Shown here one piece after another: positions 7,834-14,982 of a stretch of DNA of 52,963 nucleotides. This DNA comes from an uncultured Lachnospiraceae bacterium (lineage in GTDB: Bacteria > Bacillota > Clostridia > Lachnospirales > Lachnospiraceae), in the NCBI GenBank assembly GCA_946615865.1, contig CAMOIJ010000016.1, forward strand, positions 1 to 52,963, given 5' to 3'. The notes under the pieces were generated by a model. It had not been told where the DNA came from. It saw only the letters and a program-made list of their open reading frames with translations, and made no database searches. Each line of letters opens with the position of its first letter. The stretch's first letter is position 1. Both the position numbers and the translations under genes were made by a program.

Positions 7834-7951
7834 TCAGCCTCTGATCGCTCTTGCCTCGAAAGGTTTCAGAATGCCGCTTTCTCCTGCCCCAGCATAGTTG
7901 CAGATCAGGATCTCTCCCGAAGGCATGCCGCTCACCGGCACTTCATAGCCG
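7834..7951 (-). pseudogene. C-terminal stump of a GH13 alpha-glucosidase-like enzyme
   Basis: The last 38 or so codons before the TGA encode GYEVPVSGMPSGEILICNYA and end in LKPFEARAIRG. This resembles the C-terminal beta-domain of GH13 oligo-1,6-glucosidases and trehalose-6-phosphate hydrolases, which end in a pattern like LLxNY then LxPYEA. The catalytic barrel is absent. It is joined at about 7950 to the start of a GntR-type regulator gene, so a deletion appears to have removed most of both genes. The frame is still open back to a GTG at 8040 that overlaps the carrier gene stop; a 68-residue chimeric product is formally possible but probably meaningless. Confidence 0.6.
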
Positions 7952-8018
7952 CATAGAGGCCCTCTTCTATCTTTTGTTTCAAATCCTCGTAAATAGCTGT
8001 GAATTTCTGAGCGGGCAT
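7932..8018 (-). pseudogene. N-terminal stump of a GntR/TreR-type repressor
   Basis: The ATG at 8018, with AGAGG nine bases upstream, opens a 28-codon frame beginning MPAQKFTAIYEDLKQKIEEG, which matches the first helix of the GntR (HutC/TreR) DNA-binding domain. It then crosses the deletion junction and stops at 7932. The rest of the DNA-binding domain and the whole effector domain are missing. It begins 18 bases after the GPH carrier gene, so the ancestral order was carrier, repressor, glucosidase. Confidence 0.65.
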
Positions 8019-8036
8019 AATGTTTTACCTCTGATA

Positions 8037-9395
8037 TCACTTGTCATCATGCACGATGATACTCAAAATCTTCTCTTCATTGTAGCGGGACAGGATCAGC
8101 GCTCCCGCGAGACAGATCACTGCCGCAGAAACAGCTGCGATCCGATAGCCGAGCCCCGTTTCAGTCCCGATACTGGCGAAAGCAGTGAACACCAGCATCG
8201 CAATACTTTGACCAAATTTGAAGGCAAACGTTCTCGCCGCGAAGAACATGCCCTCGCGGTTCTCTCCCGTCATCACTGCGTCCGCTTCCGCGATATCCGC
8301 GACAATCGCCTGGGGAAGGATTCCGAGGATCGCCATAGGAAAGGCTGCCGCGCAGACAATAATGATGCCGAATACCAGGCCGGAACCGCCCAAAAGACCT
8401 GAGACCGCGGTGATCAGGTACACGATCGCAAGACCTGTGAAACCGATCAGCACCAGTTTCTTCTTGTTCATGCGGTGCGCCAGCGCGTTGACCGGCATAT
8501 AGCAGGCGAAGGACAGAAGTGTCATGGCGACATAGAGGATCGTCGTGAAAGTCTCCGGAAGCTTCATCAGGGATGTGATGAAGAAGGGAAGTCCCGTCTG
8601 GAAGATCGTAAGTCCCAGGAAATAGAGGACGTCGCTGCCGACAAAAATGCGGAAGTCGGGGTTCTTGAAGGTCTTGATCAGGGAAGTGAACGCGTCGTCG
8701 TTCGAAGGAACGGTGTGCACATACTCCTTCTCATTGATGGTAAAGGTGGGAACCAAAAGAGCGATCAGGCCGATGGCAGCCAGGATCGCGAAGGTGATCC
8801 TGATAGCCGTGACTCTGCCCATGGAAGGCTCCAAAGCGCCCCAAATGAAGGGAGCCGCATAACCGATCGCAGATCCCAGGAGGAATGTCACCGAGATATA
8901 GGTTGAAATACTGATGCGGGTGTCCTGCGTGGTTCCCAGTTCAGAGATCAGCGCGTTATACGGCGTGCAGTAGGTCGTCATGAACAGATAGAACAGGAGC
9001 AGTGTGACCAGAAGCCAGATGCAGTTCACGGTGGAGATCGCGTTCACCGGCGCCCAGAAAACGAGGACCGTGATCAGCGCGAAAGGAATCGCGATCTTCT
9101 GCATGAAAGGAATCCTCCGCCCCTTAGGGTTTGTGGATCGATCAGAAAGGTTTGCGATCATAGGGTCTGTTACAGCGTCGAACACTCTGCCGAGCGCCGC
9201 AATACCGCCGATCACGGTGGCGATCCCGAGGATCACGCGTCCCTGAGGGATGAAAAGTGTCTGACCTGCGGCGATAGAATCCGCATCCGGCTGATAGAAG
9301 TAGACAAGCCAGTTCGTGATCAGCGCCGACAGCAGCGACCAGCCGAACTGTCCTATTGCGAAACACCACATTTTCCCCTTCGTTATTGTTTTCAT
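8037..9395 (-). CDS. GPH-family (MFS) sugar:cation symporter
   Basis: A 452-residue membrane protein with about twelve helices. It carries the glycoside-pentoside-hexuronide (melibiose carrier-like) signature in its first cytoplasmic loop, GRVFDAVTDPMIANLSDRS near 68-86, followed by a GRRIPFM loop. It is predicted to import a glycoside with Na+ or H+. The stumps of a TreR-like repressor and an alpha-glucosidase downstream suggest that trehalose or a related alpha-glucoside was the original substrate. The gene itself looks intact, with CAGGAG before its ATG, but its regulator and hydrolase partners have been lost. Confidence 0.82.
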   Translation of the reverse strand: MKTITKGKMWCFAIGQFGWSLLSALITNWLVYFYQPDADSIAAGQTLFIPQGRVILGIATVIGGIAALGRVFDAVTDPMIANLSDRSTNPKGRRIPFMQKIAIPFALITVLVFWAPVNAISTVNCIWLLVTLLLFYLFMTTYCTPYNALISELGTTQDTRISISTYISVTFLLGSAIGYAAPFIWGALEPSMGRVTAIRITFAILAAIGLIALLVPTFTINEKEYVHTVPSNDDAFTSLIKTFKNPDFRIFVGSDVLYFLGLTIFQTGLPFFITSLMKLPETFTTILYVAMTLLSFACYMPVNALAHRMNKKKLVLIGFTGLAIVYLITAVSGLLGGSGLVFGIIIVCAAAFPMAILGILPQAIVADIAEADAVMTGENREGMFFAARTFAFKFGQSIAMLVFTAFASIGTETGLGYRIAAVSAAVICLAGALILSRYNEEKILSIIVHDDK

Positions 9396-9423
9396 AGCAC
9401 ATCTCCTGTCAGTAAACGATTTA

Positions 9424-9470
9424 CAGCCTTCCGGTCTCGGATATGTTTAAACATCTGAACCGGAAGACTG
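9424..9470 (-). promoter_or_regulatory. Hairpin / likely GntR-type operator in the carrier leader
   Basis: CTTCCGGT (9428-9435) pairs with ACCGGAAG (9459-9466), with CAG/CTG extensions outside. Inside lies the perfect 12-bp palindrome ATGTTTAAACAT (9443-9454). Its core GT-T-TA-A-AC has the spacing of HutC/TreR-type GntR operators. A -10-like TATTAT on the minus strand (9476-9481) would start transcription near 9469, placing this element in the first 45 bases of the message. Confidence 0.45.
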
Positions 9471-9483
9471 TATTTATAATACA

Positions 9484-9678
9484 CTATTTTGACTTCTTTT
9501 TGTGATGGAAATGGATCTCGGGAATCGCAACATTGTCATAAACAATGTCTTTTTTCTCAAGTTCCGCATTTTCCTCCTGATCGGCCTTATCCTGAAGTTC
9601 GTCGAAATTATCGGAATGGATCTCGGGCACCGCTACATTGTCATCTCTCTCTATATGAAATAGTTTCTTCAGGTTCAT
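9484..9678 (-). CDS. Small charged protein with a duplicated PEIH motif
   Basis: A 64-residue protein of unrecognised family. It has an N-terminal MNLKKLFHI, then DNVAVPEIHSDN (about residues 13-24), an acidic, probably helical linker, DNVAIPEIHFHH (about 48-59) and a lysine tail. The two copies of DNVA(V/I)PEIH are separated by about 35 residues. There is no signal peptide or membrane segment. The start at 9678 is set by AAGGAGG nine bases upstream; the frame also extends to 9702 within the gltS end. It follows the GltS gene by 20 bases, so it is co-transcribed with the symporter and TAXI protein. The His/Glu pairs could bind metal, which is speculation. Confidence 0.7.
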   Translation of the reverse strand: MNLKKLFHIERDDNVAVPEIHSDNFDELQDKADQEENAELEKKDIVYDNVAIPEIHFHHKKKSK

Positions 9679-9698
9679 CCTGAAATTACCTCCTTGCG

Positions 9699-10892
9699 TC
9701 ATACCAGGTTGATGAAAAACGTGATAACGAGCGAATTTATAAAATCCGCGAACAAGCTTCCCACGATCGGGATCAGAAGATACGCCTTGATGGAAGGCAC
9801 GTATTTGTCACAGATCGCCTGCATATTGGCCATGGCGTTGGGTGTTGCGCCCATACCGAAGCCGCAGGTACCTGCTGTGATGACGGCCGCGTCGTAATCT
9901 CTTCCCATAAAGCGGAAGATCACAAATCTCGCGAACAGATACATAAACGCAAGCTGGACCAGAAGCAGGATCACCAGAGGAAGTGCCAGCGCCGCGAGCT
10001 GCCAGATCTTGAGAGTAATCATGGCAATACCGAGGAACAGCGAAAGGCAGATACCGCCCAGGTCATTGATCTCGCCCATGTAGACTTTGATCTTTCCGGT
10101 GCTCTCTCCGATATTGCGGATAACCGCGGCGACGATCATGGCGCCGATATAGACGGGGAAGGTCATTCCCGTTTTGGTCAGCAGCGCGGACACCAGCGTG
10201 CCCAGGCCTACTGTGACGCACAGTTCAAATACCGCCGGCGCGTAATTGTCAAAGTGTCTGACGTGCTGCTCTTCGTCCTCGTCGAAGATCTCTACATCAT
10301 CCGCAGACTTCGCGGTCTTTAAAAGGTCGTACTTTTTTATCAGGGAGTTGCCCAGAGGGCCGCCGATCAAACTTCCCGCGATAAGGCCGAAAGTAGCCGC
10401 AGCTGTTGCAATTGTCGTGGCACCCTGAATGCCGAAGTCCTCTATGACAGGGCCGAAGGCTCCCGCCGTCCCATGTCCGCCGACCATGGGAACAGAGCCG
10501 GTACAAAGACCGATCAGCGGATTTACGCCTAAGACGCGTGAGACCCCGACGGCCAGGACGTTCTGCAGGACGATCAGTAGAATAACCTGGACCAGAAAGA
10601 TGATCAGGTCCTTCCCACCCTCCTTGAGGACAGCCAGGTTGGCCTGAAATCCCACAGAAGTAAAGAAAAACACCATACAGATTTCCCGGAAGGTGTCGTC
10701 ATAAATGAATTCAACTACACCCATCACATAGAGGATGCAGGAAATGATGGCGACCACAAGTCCGCCGACCACAGGTGCCGGGATGCAGAAGGTCTCCAGG
10801 AAACGGATCCTTTTGCGAAGAAACTGTCCCAGCATCAGGACGCCGACAGCGATGGCAAGGGTAAGATACTTGTTAATCTCGATTGTGATCAT
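9699..10892 (-). CDS. gltS: GltS-family sodium:glutamate symporter
   Basis: A 397-residue membrane protein with about ten to eleven helices and the inverted-repeat architecture of ESS/GltS carriers. Glycine-rich re-entrant segments are visible as GSVPMVGGHGTAGAFGP (about 131-147) and TCGFGMGATPNAMANM (about 345-360). Family knowledge: GltS couples glutamate uptake to Na+. It is directly downstream (12 bases) of a TAXI-type binding lipoprotein and directly upstream of a 64-residue protein. This suggests that the carrier receives its substrate from a binding protein, which is unusual for the family. AAGGAGG precedes the ATG. Confidence 0.88.
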   Translation of the reverse strand: MITIEINKYLTLAIAVGVLMLGQFLRKRIRFLETFCIPAPVVGGLVVAIISCILYVMGVVEFIYDDTFREICMVFFFTSVGFQANLAVLKEGGKDLIIFLVQVILLIVLQNVLAVGVSRVLGVNPLIGLCTGSVPMVGGHGTAGAFGPVIEDFGIQGATTIATAAATFGLIAGSLIGGPLGNSLIKKYDLLKTAKSADDVEIFDEDEEQHVRHFDNYAPAVFELCVTVGLGTLVSALLTKTGMTFPVYIGAMIVAAVIRNIGESTGKIKVYMGEINDLGGICLSLFLGIAMITLKIWQLAALALPLVILLLVQLAFMYLFARFVIFRFMGRDYDAAVITAGTCGFGMGATPNAMANMQAICDKYVPSIKAYLLIPIVGSLFADFINSLVITFFINLV

Positions 10893-10904
10893 GATCGTCC
10901 CTCC

Positions 10905-11873
10905 TTACTCTCCGGATGTCTGTACAGTAATGCCGCATTCCTGGTAGTACTGTGCTGCGCCGGGATGGAAAGGGATCGTGACTGACTCCACAGCTTTCTG
11001 TTCCTGAAGGTCGAATTCCACCGGAACTGCGTCGTTGAGCGCTACCTTCTCCTTAAAGAGGGCGCCTGTGATCGTATAGATCTTATCTGCAGGGGTCTTG
11101 TCCGATGCCAGAAGGACTGACATCACAGCCAGCGTCGTCACGTCGCTGTCCTGTCCTTTGTAAGTTCCTGCAGGTATCACTGCTTTCGCATAGAATCCGT
11201 AAGCTCCTGTCAAAAGATCGCTCTGCTGCCCTTCGATCGGCACAAGGCTTACAGGTGTCGTCCCGGATAGGTCAGTGATGACCTGCGCCGGCGCGCCGGC
11301 TGTGCAGAACATCGCGTCGATGCTACCATCGCCAAGAGCTTTTGACGCCTCCGCGTAAGTCATGTTCTGAACTGTCAGCATGTTGGATGTAAGCCCATAA
11401 GCCTGCAGGATCTGAGCCGCGTTCTTCTGTGTACCGGAATCCGCTTCGCCCACACTCACCTTCTTCCCGGCGAGGTCACTTACAGAAGCAATTCCCGAAT
11501 CCGCTCTCACCACGATCTGTACAGGCTCCGGATACAGCGACGCGATCGCAGAGTATCCCTTCATTGCCTGCGTATCCAGCGTGCCTGCGTACATCTCGTC
11601 AATGACATCGGACTGGGCGATCGCCAGCTCCAGATAATCCTGAGAGAGCAGACGGATATTTGCCGCCGAACCGGCCGTCGTCTTTACTTCGACATTGATC
11701 TTATAGGGATCTTTCTGAAGCGTCTGGGACAACGCCTTGCCCAGAGAATTATAGTTGCCGCCCTCTCCCGCTGTTCCGATGCGGAGCCTGCCCTTCTGTC
11801 CGCAGGCCGTCAGCGCTGCGAGAACAAACAGGAAGGCCATTATAAGTGCTGTTTTCCTTCTCAATCCTTTCAA
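10905..11873 (-). CDS. TAXI-family substrate-binding lipoprotein
   Basis: A lipoprotein of about 322 residues with a positively charged N-terminus, hydrophobic segment and lipobox LTAC, then a TAXI (TRAP-associated extracytoplasmic immunogenic) binding fold: RIGTAGEGGNYNSLGKALSQ at the mature N-terminus and TTAGSAANIRLL further on. Family members bind glutamate, 2-oxoglutarate and similar acids. No TRAP DctQM permease is nearby; the next gene is GltS. The TTG at 11873 is preferred because AGGAGG lies 8 bases upstream; the ATG at 11879 is only 2 bases from that site. It is the first gene of the operon. Confidence 0.85.
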   Translation of the reverse strand: MKGLRRKTALIMAFLFVLAALTACGQKGRLRIGTAGEGGNYNSLGKALSQTLQKDPYKINVEVKTTAGSAANIRLLSQDYLELAIAQSDVIDEMYAGTLDTQAMKGYSAIASLYPEPVQIVVRADSGIASVSDLAGKKVSVGEADSGTQKNAAQILQAYGLTSNMLTVQNMTYAEASKALGDGSIDAMFCTAGAPAQVITDLSGTTPVSLVPIEGQQSDLLTGAYGFYAKAVIPAGTYKGQDSDVTTLAVMSVLLASDKTPADKIYTITGALFKEKVALNDAVPVEFDLQEQKAVESVTIPFHPGAAQYYQECGITVQTSGE

Positions 11874-11943
11874 ATGCATCCCCTCCTTACACTATTTTGC
11901 CAGGTGGTTACTTATGCCATAAATCCTCCCGTAAGATGTATCT

Positions 11944-11972
11944 ATTATCCACTATTTTACGCTAAAGTGCAA
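11944..11972 (-). promoter_or_regulatory. Promoter of the TAXI-gltS operon
   Basis: TTGCAC (11967-11972), 17-base spacer, GATAAT (11944-11949) on the minus strand, giving a start near 11937. The leader contains GGGAGG followed by a two-codon frame ATG-GCA-TAA (11912-11920). Confidence 0.65.
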
Positions 11973-11995
11973 AAGAATTAAGGCCTTTCTAATGT

Positions 11996-12026
11996 CAAAA
12001 AGCCCGGAACCGCGGCGCAGTTCCGG
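11996..12026 (-). terminator. Terminator of the nhaC-HD operon
   Basis: CCGGAAC (12004-12010) pairs with GTTCCGG (12020-12026). Reading on the minus strand the stem is followed by GCTTTTTG. Confidence 0.85.
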
Positions 12027-12043
12027 ACCTTATGATGTGGGTA

Positions 12044-12550
12044 TTATTTTTTTTCGAGAATTCTGTCCCTTATCTTTCTGGCAATTCTCCCCGCTCTCCT
12101 GATCTCAGGCCGCGCGAACTCCCTGGCCGCCACGTCCTTATCAGCAAGACTGACCAGGATCGCCTCTTTGGACTTGGGAGGATGGGCAAATGTCAGCGGC
12201 CACATATGGCCCCGGATAATGTTCTTCTCCTTATCAGTGAGATTAAAATCTTTGTCCGCCTTCTCCATTGCGATCTGCGGGTGCCTGGTTCCATGTTTAT
12301 ATGCGGTAAGGCCCTCTTCCTTGATACTGTACTGATAATAATCGTGCAGCATGGCTCCCCGCGCCAGTTCCTTCTCATCAATCTTCCATTCCAGCTTCTC
12401 AGCAAGTTCAAAAGCCCGTCTTGCTACGGCAACGCAGTGATCCAGCGTATTGCTTCCATGATGCTGCGGAAACTGGCAGAGCCTGATGATCCTGGGATCA
12501 TTAAGCAGTTTCTCCAGTTCGCTGTCATAAAGTTCCTTATCATTTGTCAT
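12044..12550 (-). CDS. HD-domain hydrolase
   Basis: A protein of about 168 residues with the HD superfamily metal site. A first histidine lies in NTLDHCVAVARRAFE, the H-D pair is AMLHDYYQY, and further His/Asp residues occur in IRGHMWPLTF and SLADKDVA. Such proteins are small metal-dependent phosphohydrolases; the substrate cannot be told. The ATG at 12550 follows GAGAGGTGA; a GTG at 12562 overlapping the nhaC stop (GTGA) is also possible. In either case it is tightly coupled to the NhaC gene. Confidence 0.8.
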   Translation of the reverse strand: MTNDKELYDSELEKLLNDPRIIRLCQFPQHHGSNTLDHCVAVARRAFELAEKLEWKIDEKELARGAMLHDYYQYSIKEEGLTAYKHGTRHPQIAMEKADKDFNLTDKEKNIIRGHMWPLTFAHPPKSKEAILVSLADKDVAAREFARPEIRRAGRIARKIRDRILEKK

Positions 12551-12558
12551 ACACCGCT

Positions 12559-13872
12559 TCACCTCTCTTTCTGAATAGAGATCACCACAAATACCAGAAG
12601 TACAAACGGGTAGATCAGGAAGGGGATCAGCGAGACACTGGTCAGTTTCGCGATATTCGCCGCTACCAGCAGCTGCGCTCCATAAGGTATTATCCCTTGC
12701 GCGATGCAGGAGCAGGTGTCGAGAAGCGATGCTGTCTGTCTGGGATCCACTCCGTATTCTTTCGTAATATCTCTGGCTATAGGTGCCGAAATAACGATCG
12801 CAACTGTATTATTGGCTGTTGCAATGTCCATAAATGCCGTCAAAAAAGCAATGCCGTACATTCCGCCGCGCTTGCTGTCCGCTTTCTTGCGTATAAAGGC
12901 GAGGATTGCCTCGAATCCCCCGTTTTCCTTCATCAGCGCCGCGATGGATGCCACCAGGATCGTGACGATCATAGTCTCGAACATCCCGTTGATCCCGCTT
13001 CCCATCGATGCCAGCGCCGTTGCGTAAGTCAGGGAACCCGTGAAGATCCCGACCAGCACGAAGAGAAGGATACCTGCCATCAGCACCAGAAATACATTGA
13101 TCCCCAGGATTGACATAGCCAGTACGATGAAATAGGGAAGCGCCTGCCAGATATTGAATTCAAAGGTGCCGATGGAGGCTCCCCTGCTCATGAACGCATA
13201 AACGATCAGGATCACCAGTGTGATGATCGCGGCGGGAAGAGCTACTCTTATATTTGTACGAAATTTGTCCTTCATTTCCACGCCCTGCGTCTTGGTCGCG
13301 GCAATGGTTGTATCTGAAATAAAGGAGAGATTATCTCCGAACATCGCGCCTCCGACGACAATACCAACACAAAAAGGAAGGGAAAGACCGCCGTTTTGTG
13401 AAACCGCGCAGGCAATCGGCGCAAGGACCGAGATCGTTCCCACGCTGGTGCCCATCGCCATGGAGATCAGGCATGCGATCACAAACAGGCCCGGCACCGC
13501 GAATCTTCCGGGAATGATATTAAGCAGCAGATTGGCAGTGCTGGAGGCTCCTCCCGCCTGCGAAGCAATCCCGCTGAAAGCGCCCGCCATCAGGAAGATA
13601 AACAGCATGGTCACAATATTGTCATCGCCGATCCCCTTCGCGCAGATATGGATCTTCTCGTCGAAAGTGCGCTCCTTGTTCTGCAGAAAAGCCGCGATCA
13701 GGGCGATTGAAAAAGCGAGCACCACAGAGACCACGTAAAACCCCATCTGCCCTTCTTCGGGCCTTATGTACTCGAAAAAGATTCCGTTTCCGAGATAGAC
13801 CACGAGAAAGAGAAGGATCGGAAGAAGTGCTGAAGGGTTTGCCTGAGGTGCGGATGTTTGTGACTGATTCAT
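12559..13872 (-). CDS. nhaC: NhaC-family Na+/H+ antiporter
   Basis: A 437-residue membrane protein with about eleven helices, matching the NhaC family (Na+/H+ or malate-Na+/lactate-H+ exchange). Typical segments include MAMGTSVGTISVLAPIA (about 158-174) and VGGAMFGDNLSFISDTTIAA (about 191-210), the conserved ion-path loop with Asp, Ser and Thr. It probably helps with sodium and pH balance in cells that use Na+-coupled carriers, such as the nearby GltS. GAGG stands before the ATG. It has its own extended -10 promoter (13925-13933) just downstream of a separate terminator. Confidence 0.85.
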   Translation of the reverse strand: MNQSQTSAPQANPSALLPILLFLVVYLGNGIFFEYIRPEEGQMGFYVVSVVLAFSIALIAAFLQNKERTFDEKIHICAKGIGDDNIVTMLFIFLMAGAFSGIASQAGGASSTANLLLNIIPGRFAVPGLFVIACLISMAMGTSVGTISVLAPIACAVSQNGGLSLPFCVGIVVGGAMFGDNLSFISDTTIAATKTQGVEMKDKFRTNIRVALPAAIITLVILIVYAFMSRGASIGTFEFNIWQALPYFIVLAMSILGINVFLVLMAGILLFVLVGIFTGSLTYATALASMGSGINGMFETMIVTILVASIAALMKENGGFEAILAFIRKKADSKRGGMYGIAFLTAFMDIATANNTVAIVISAPIARDITKEYGVDPRQTASLLDTCSCIAQGIIPYGAQLLVAANIAKLTSVSLIPFLIYPFVLLVFVVISIQKER

Positions 13873-13924
13873 GTGTAAACCTCGATATCTAAATCAAACT
13901 TTATTAAAATTGCAACAATGAAAT

Positions 13925-13933
13925 ATTATAACA
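13925..13933 (-). promoter_or_regulatory. Extended -10 promoter of nhaC
   Basis: TGTTATAAT on the minus strand is an extended -10 element. It begins within the T-tail of the terminator at 13934-13971, so nhaC starts its own message here, with a leader of about 45 bases. Confidence 0.5.
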
Positions 13934-13971
13934 CAAAAAGGCAGCCGGAAGCCACAAAACCTCCGGCTGTC
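13934..13971 (-). terminator. Terminator upstream of nhaC
   Basis: CAGCCGGA (13942-13949) pairs with TCCGGCTG (13962-13969), with TTTTT following on the minus strand. No recognised gene lies upstream on this strand, so it ends either a short leader of nhaC or a small independent transcript. Confidence 0.7.
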
Positions 13972-13977
13972 TCATAA

Positions 13978-14031
13978 CTATGATCTCTCGCCAGCAACTC
14001 CGGATCTTCCTGTTTTCTTTGGAATATCCAA
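13978..14031 (-). CDS. Possible 17-residue leader peptide
   Basis: A TTG start with AGGGG six bases upstream opens an 18-codon frame (LDIPKKTGRSGVAGERS, then TAG) that ends seven bases before the terminator stem. A -10-like TATACT lies farther upstream, near 14093-14098. It may be the coding part of a small RNA or attenuator for nhaC, or chance. The peptide matches nothing I recognise. Confidence 0.25.
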   Translation of the reverse strand: MDIPKKTGRSGVAGERS

Positions 14032-14132
14032 ATTGATCCCCTTTATATTGTTGCTGTACGCCCCGATATGTCATAATGAATCTGTTAACTATAGTATACA
14101 GTTTTTTTGTTCACTTAAAACATTGAGAAACT

Positions 14133-14915
14133 ATGATCCAGAGAAAAGAATTCTACATCAGTTGTGACGGCATCCGGCTTCACTGCAAGCTGGACCGCCC
14201 GGTCCCTGAACTTTCGCATGCATCGCAGTCCGTCAAAATACCGATGGTCCTGGTCATCCCCGGTCTCACCGGTCATATGGAAGAGCCGCACATCGCAGCG
14301 ATCGCAGAAGCGCTGCCGCGAAACGGCTATGCTTGTCTGCGTGTCGAACTCTATGGTCACGGAAAAAGCGGAGGAGATTTCCACGACCATACTCTGCTTC
14401 ACTGGGCGCTGGAACTGATGGAAGTAATAGACTATGCCCGAAAACTCGAATATGTCTCTGAACTCTATCTCTGCGGACACTCCCAGGGAGGCACTGCAGC
14501 GGTGCTCGGAGCAGGCCTTAAGCCAGACGCGCTGGATGGCCTCATTCTGCTGGCACCCGCCATGCTGATGAAGGAGAACGCCATGACAGGCGGCTTCCCG
14601 GAAAGATTTTTCGATCCCGAACGGATTCCCGACGAGACGCTGGTCTTTGACGAGCAGCCCATCTCAGGAAACTATTATCGGGTGAACAGGCTCCTGCCCT
14701 TCGACGACGCAATCCGGCTCTACGGAAACAGACCGGTTCTGGTGGTCCATTCCAGAACGGACGAACTCGTCCCTTTCCGATATGGGGAAGAGACCGCGGC
14801 GGCCTATCAGAATGCGGAGCTCACTGTCATTGAGGAGGACGATCACTGCTTTGAGACACATATCGATCTTGTAACCACAGCTATGATCCGGTTTCTGGAT
14901 CGGATCCGCGAATAG
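14133..14915 (+). CDS. Alpha/beta hydrolase, esterase-like
   Basis: A 260-residue serine hydrolase with a nucleophile elbow GHSQGG (about residues 114-119), an oxyanion loop following VLVIPGLTGHME, a likely catalytic Asp in VHSRTDELVP (about 205-214) and a His in DDHCFE (about 236-241). The overall pattern is close to cinnamoyl/feruloyl esterase-type enzymes of gut bacteria, acting on an ester in the cytoplasm; no signal peptide is present. The true substrate is unknown. The ribosome site is weak. It is a single gene with its own terminator, divergent from nhaC. Confidence 0.8.
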   Translation: MIQRKEFYISCDGIRLHCKLDRPVPELSHASQSVKIPMVLVIPGLTGHMEEPHIAAIAEALPRNGYACLRVELYGHGKSGGDFHDHTLLHWALELMEVIDYARKLEYVSELYLCGHSQGGTAAVLGAGLKPDALDGLILLAPAMLMKENAMTGGFPERFFDPERIPDETLVFDEQPISGNYYRVNRLLPFDDAIRLYGNRPVLVVHSRTDELVPFRYGEETAAAYQNAELTVIEEDDHCFETHIDLVTTAMIRFLDRIRE

Positions 14916-14934
14916 ACAACTCCCGGCCACAATA

Positions 14935-14974
14935 AAAAAGCCTTGCTCCACATGAGCAAGGCTTCCGCTTTTTT
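14935..14974. terminator. Bidirectional terminator
   Basis: AAGCCTTGCTC (14938-14948) and GAGCAAGGCTT (14954-14964) form an 11-bp stem with loop CACAT and T-runs on both strands, between convergent genes. Confidence 0.9.
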
Positions 14975-14982
14975 GTTCAGAC

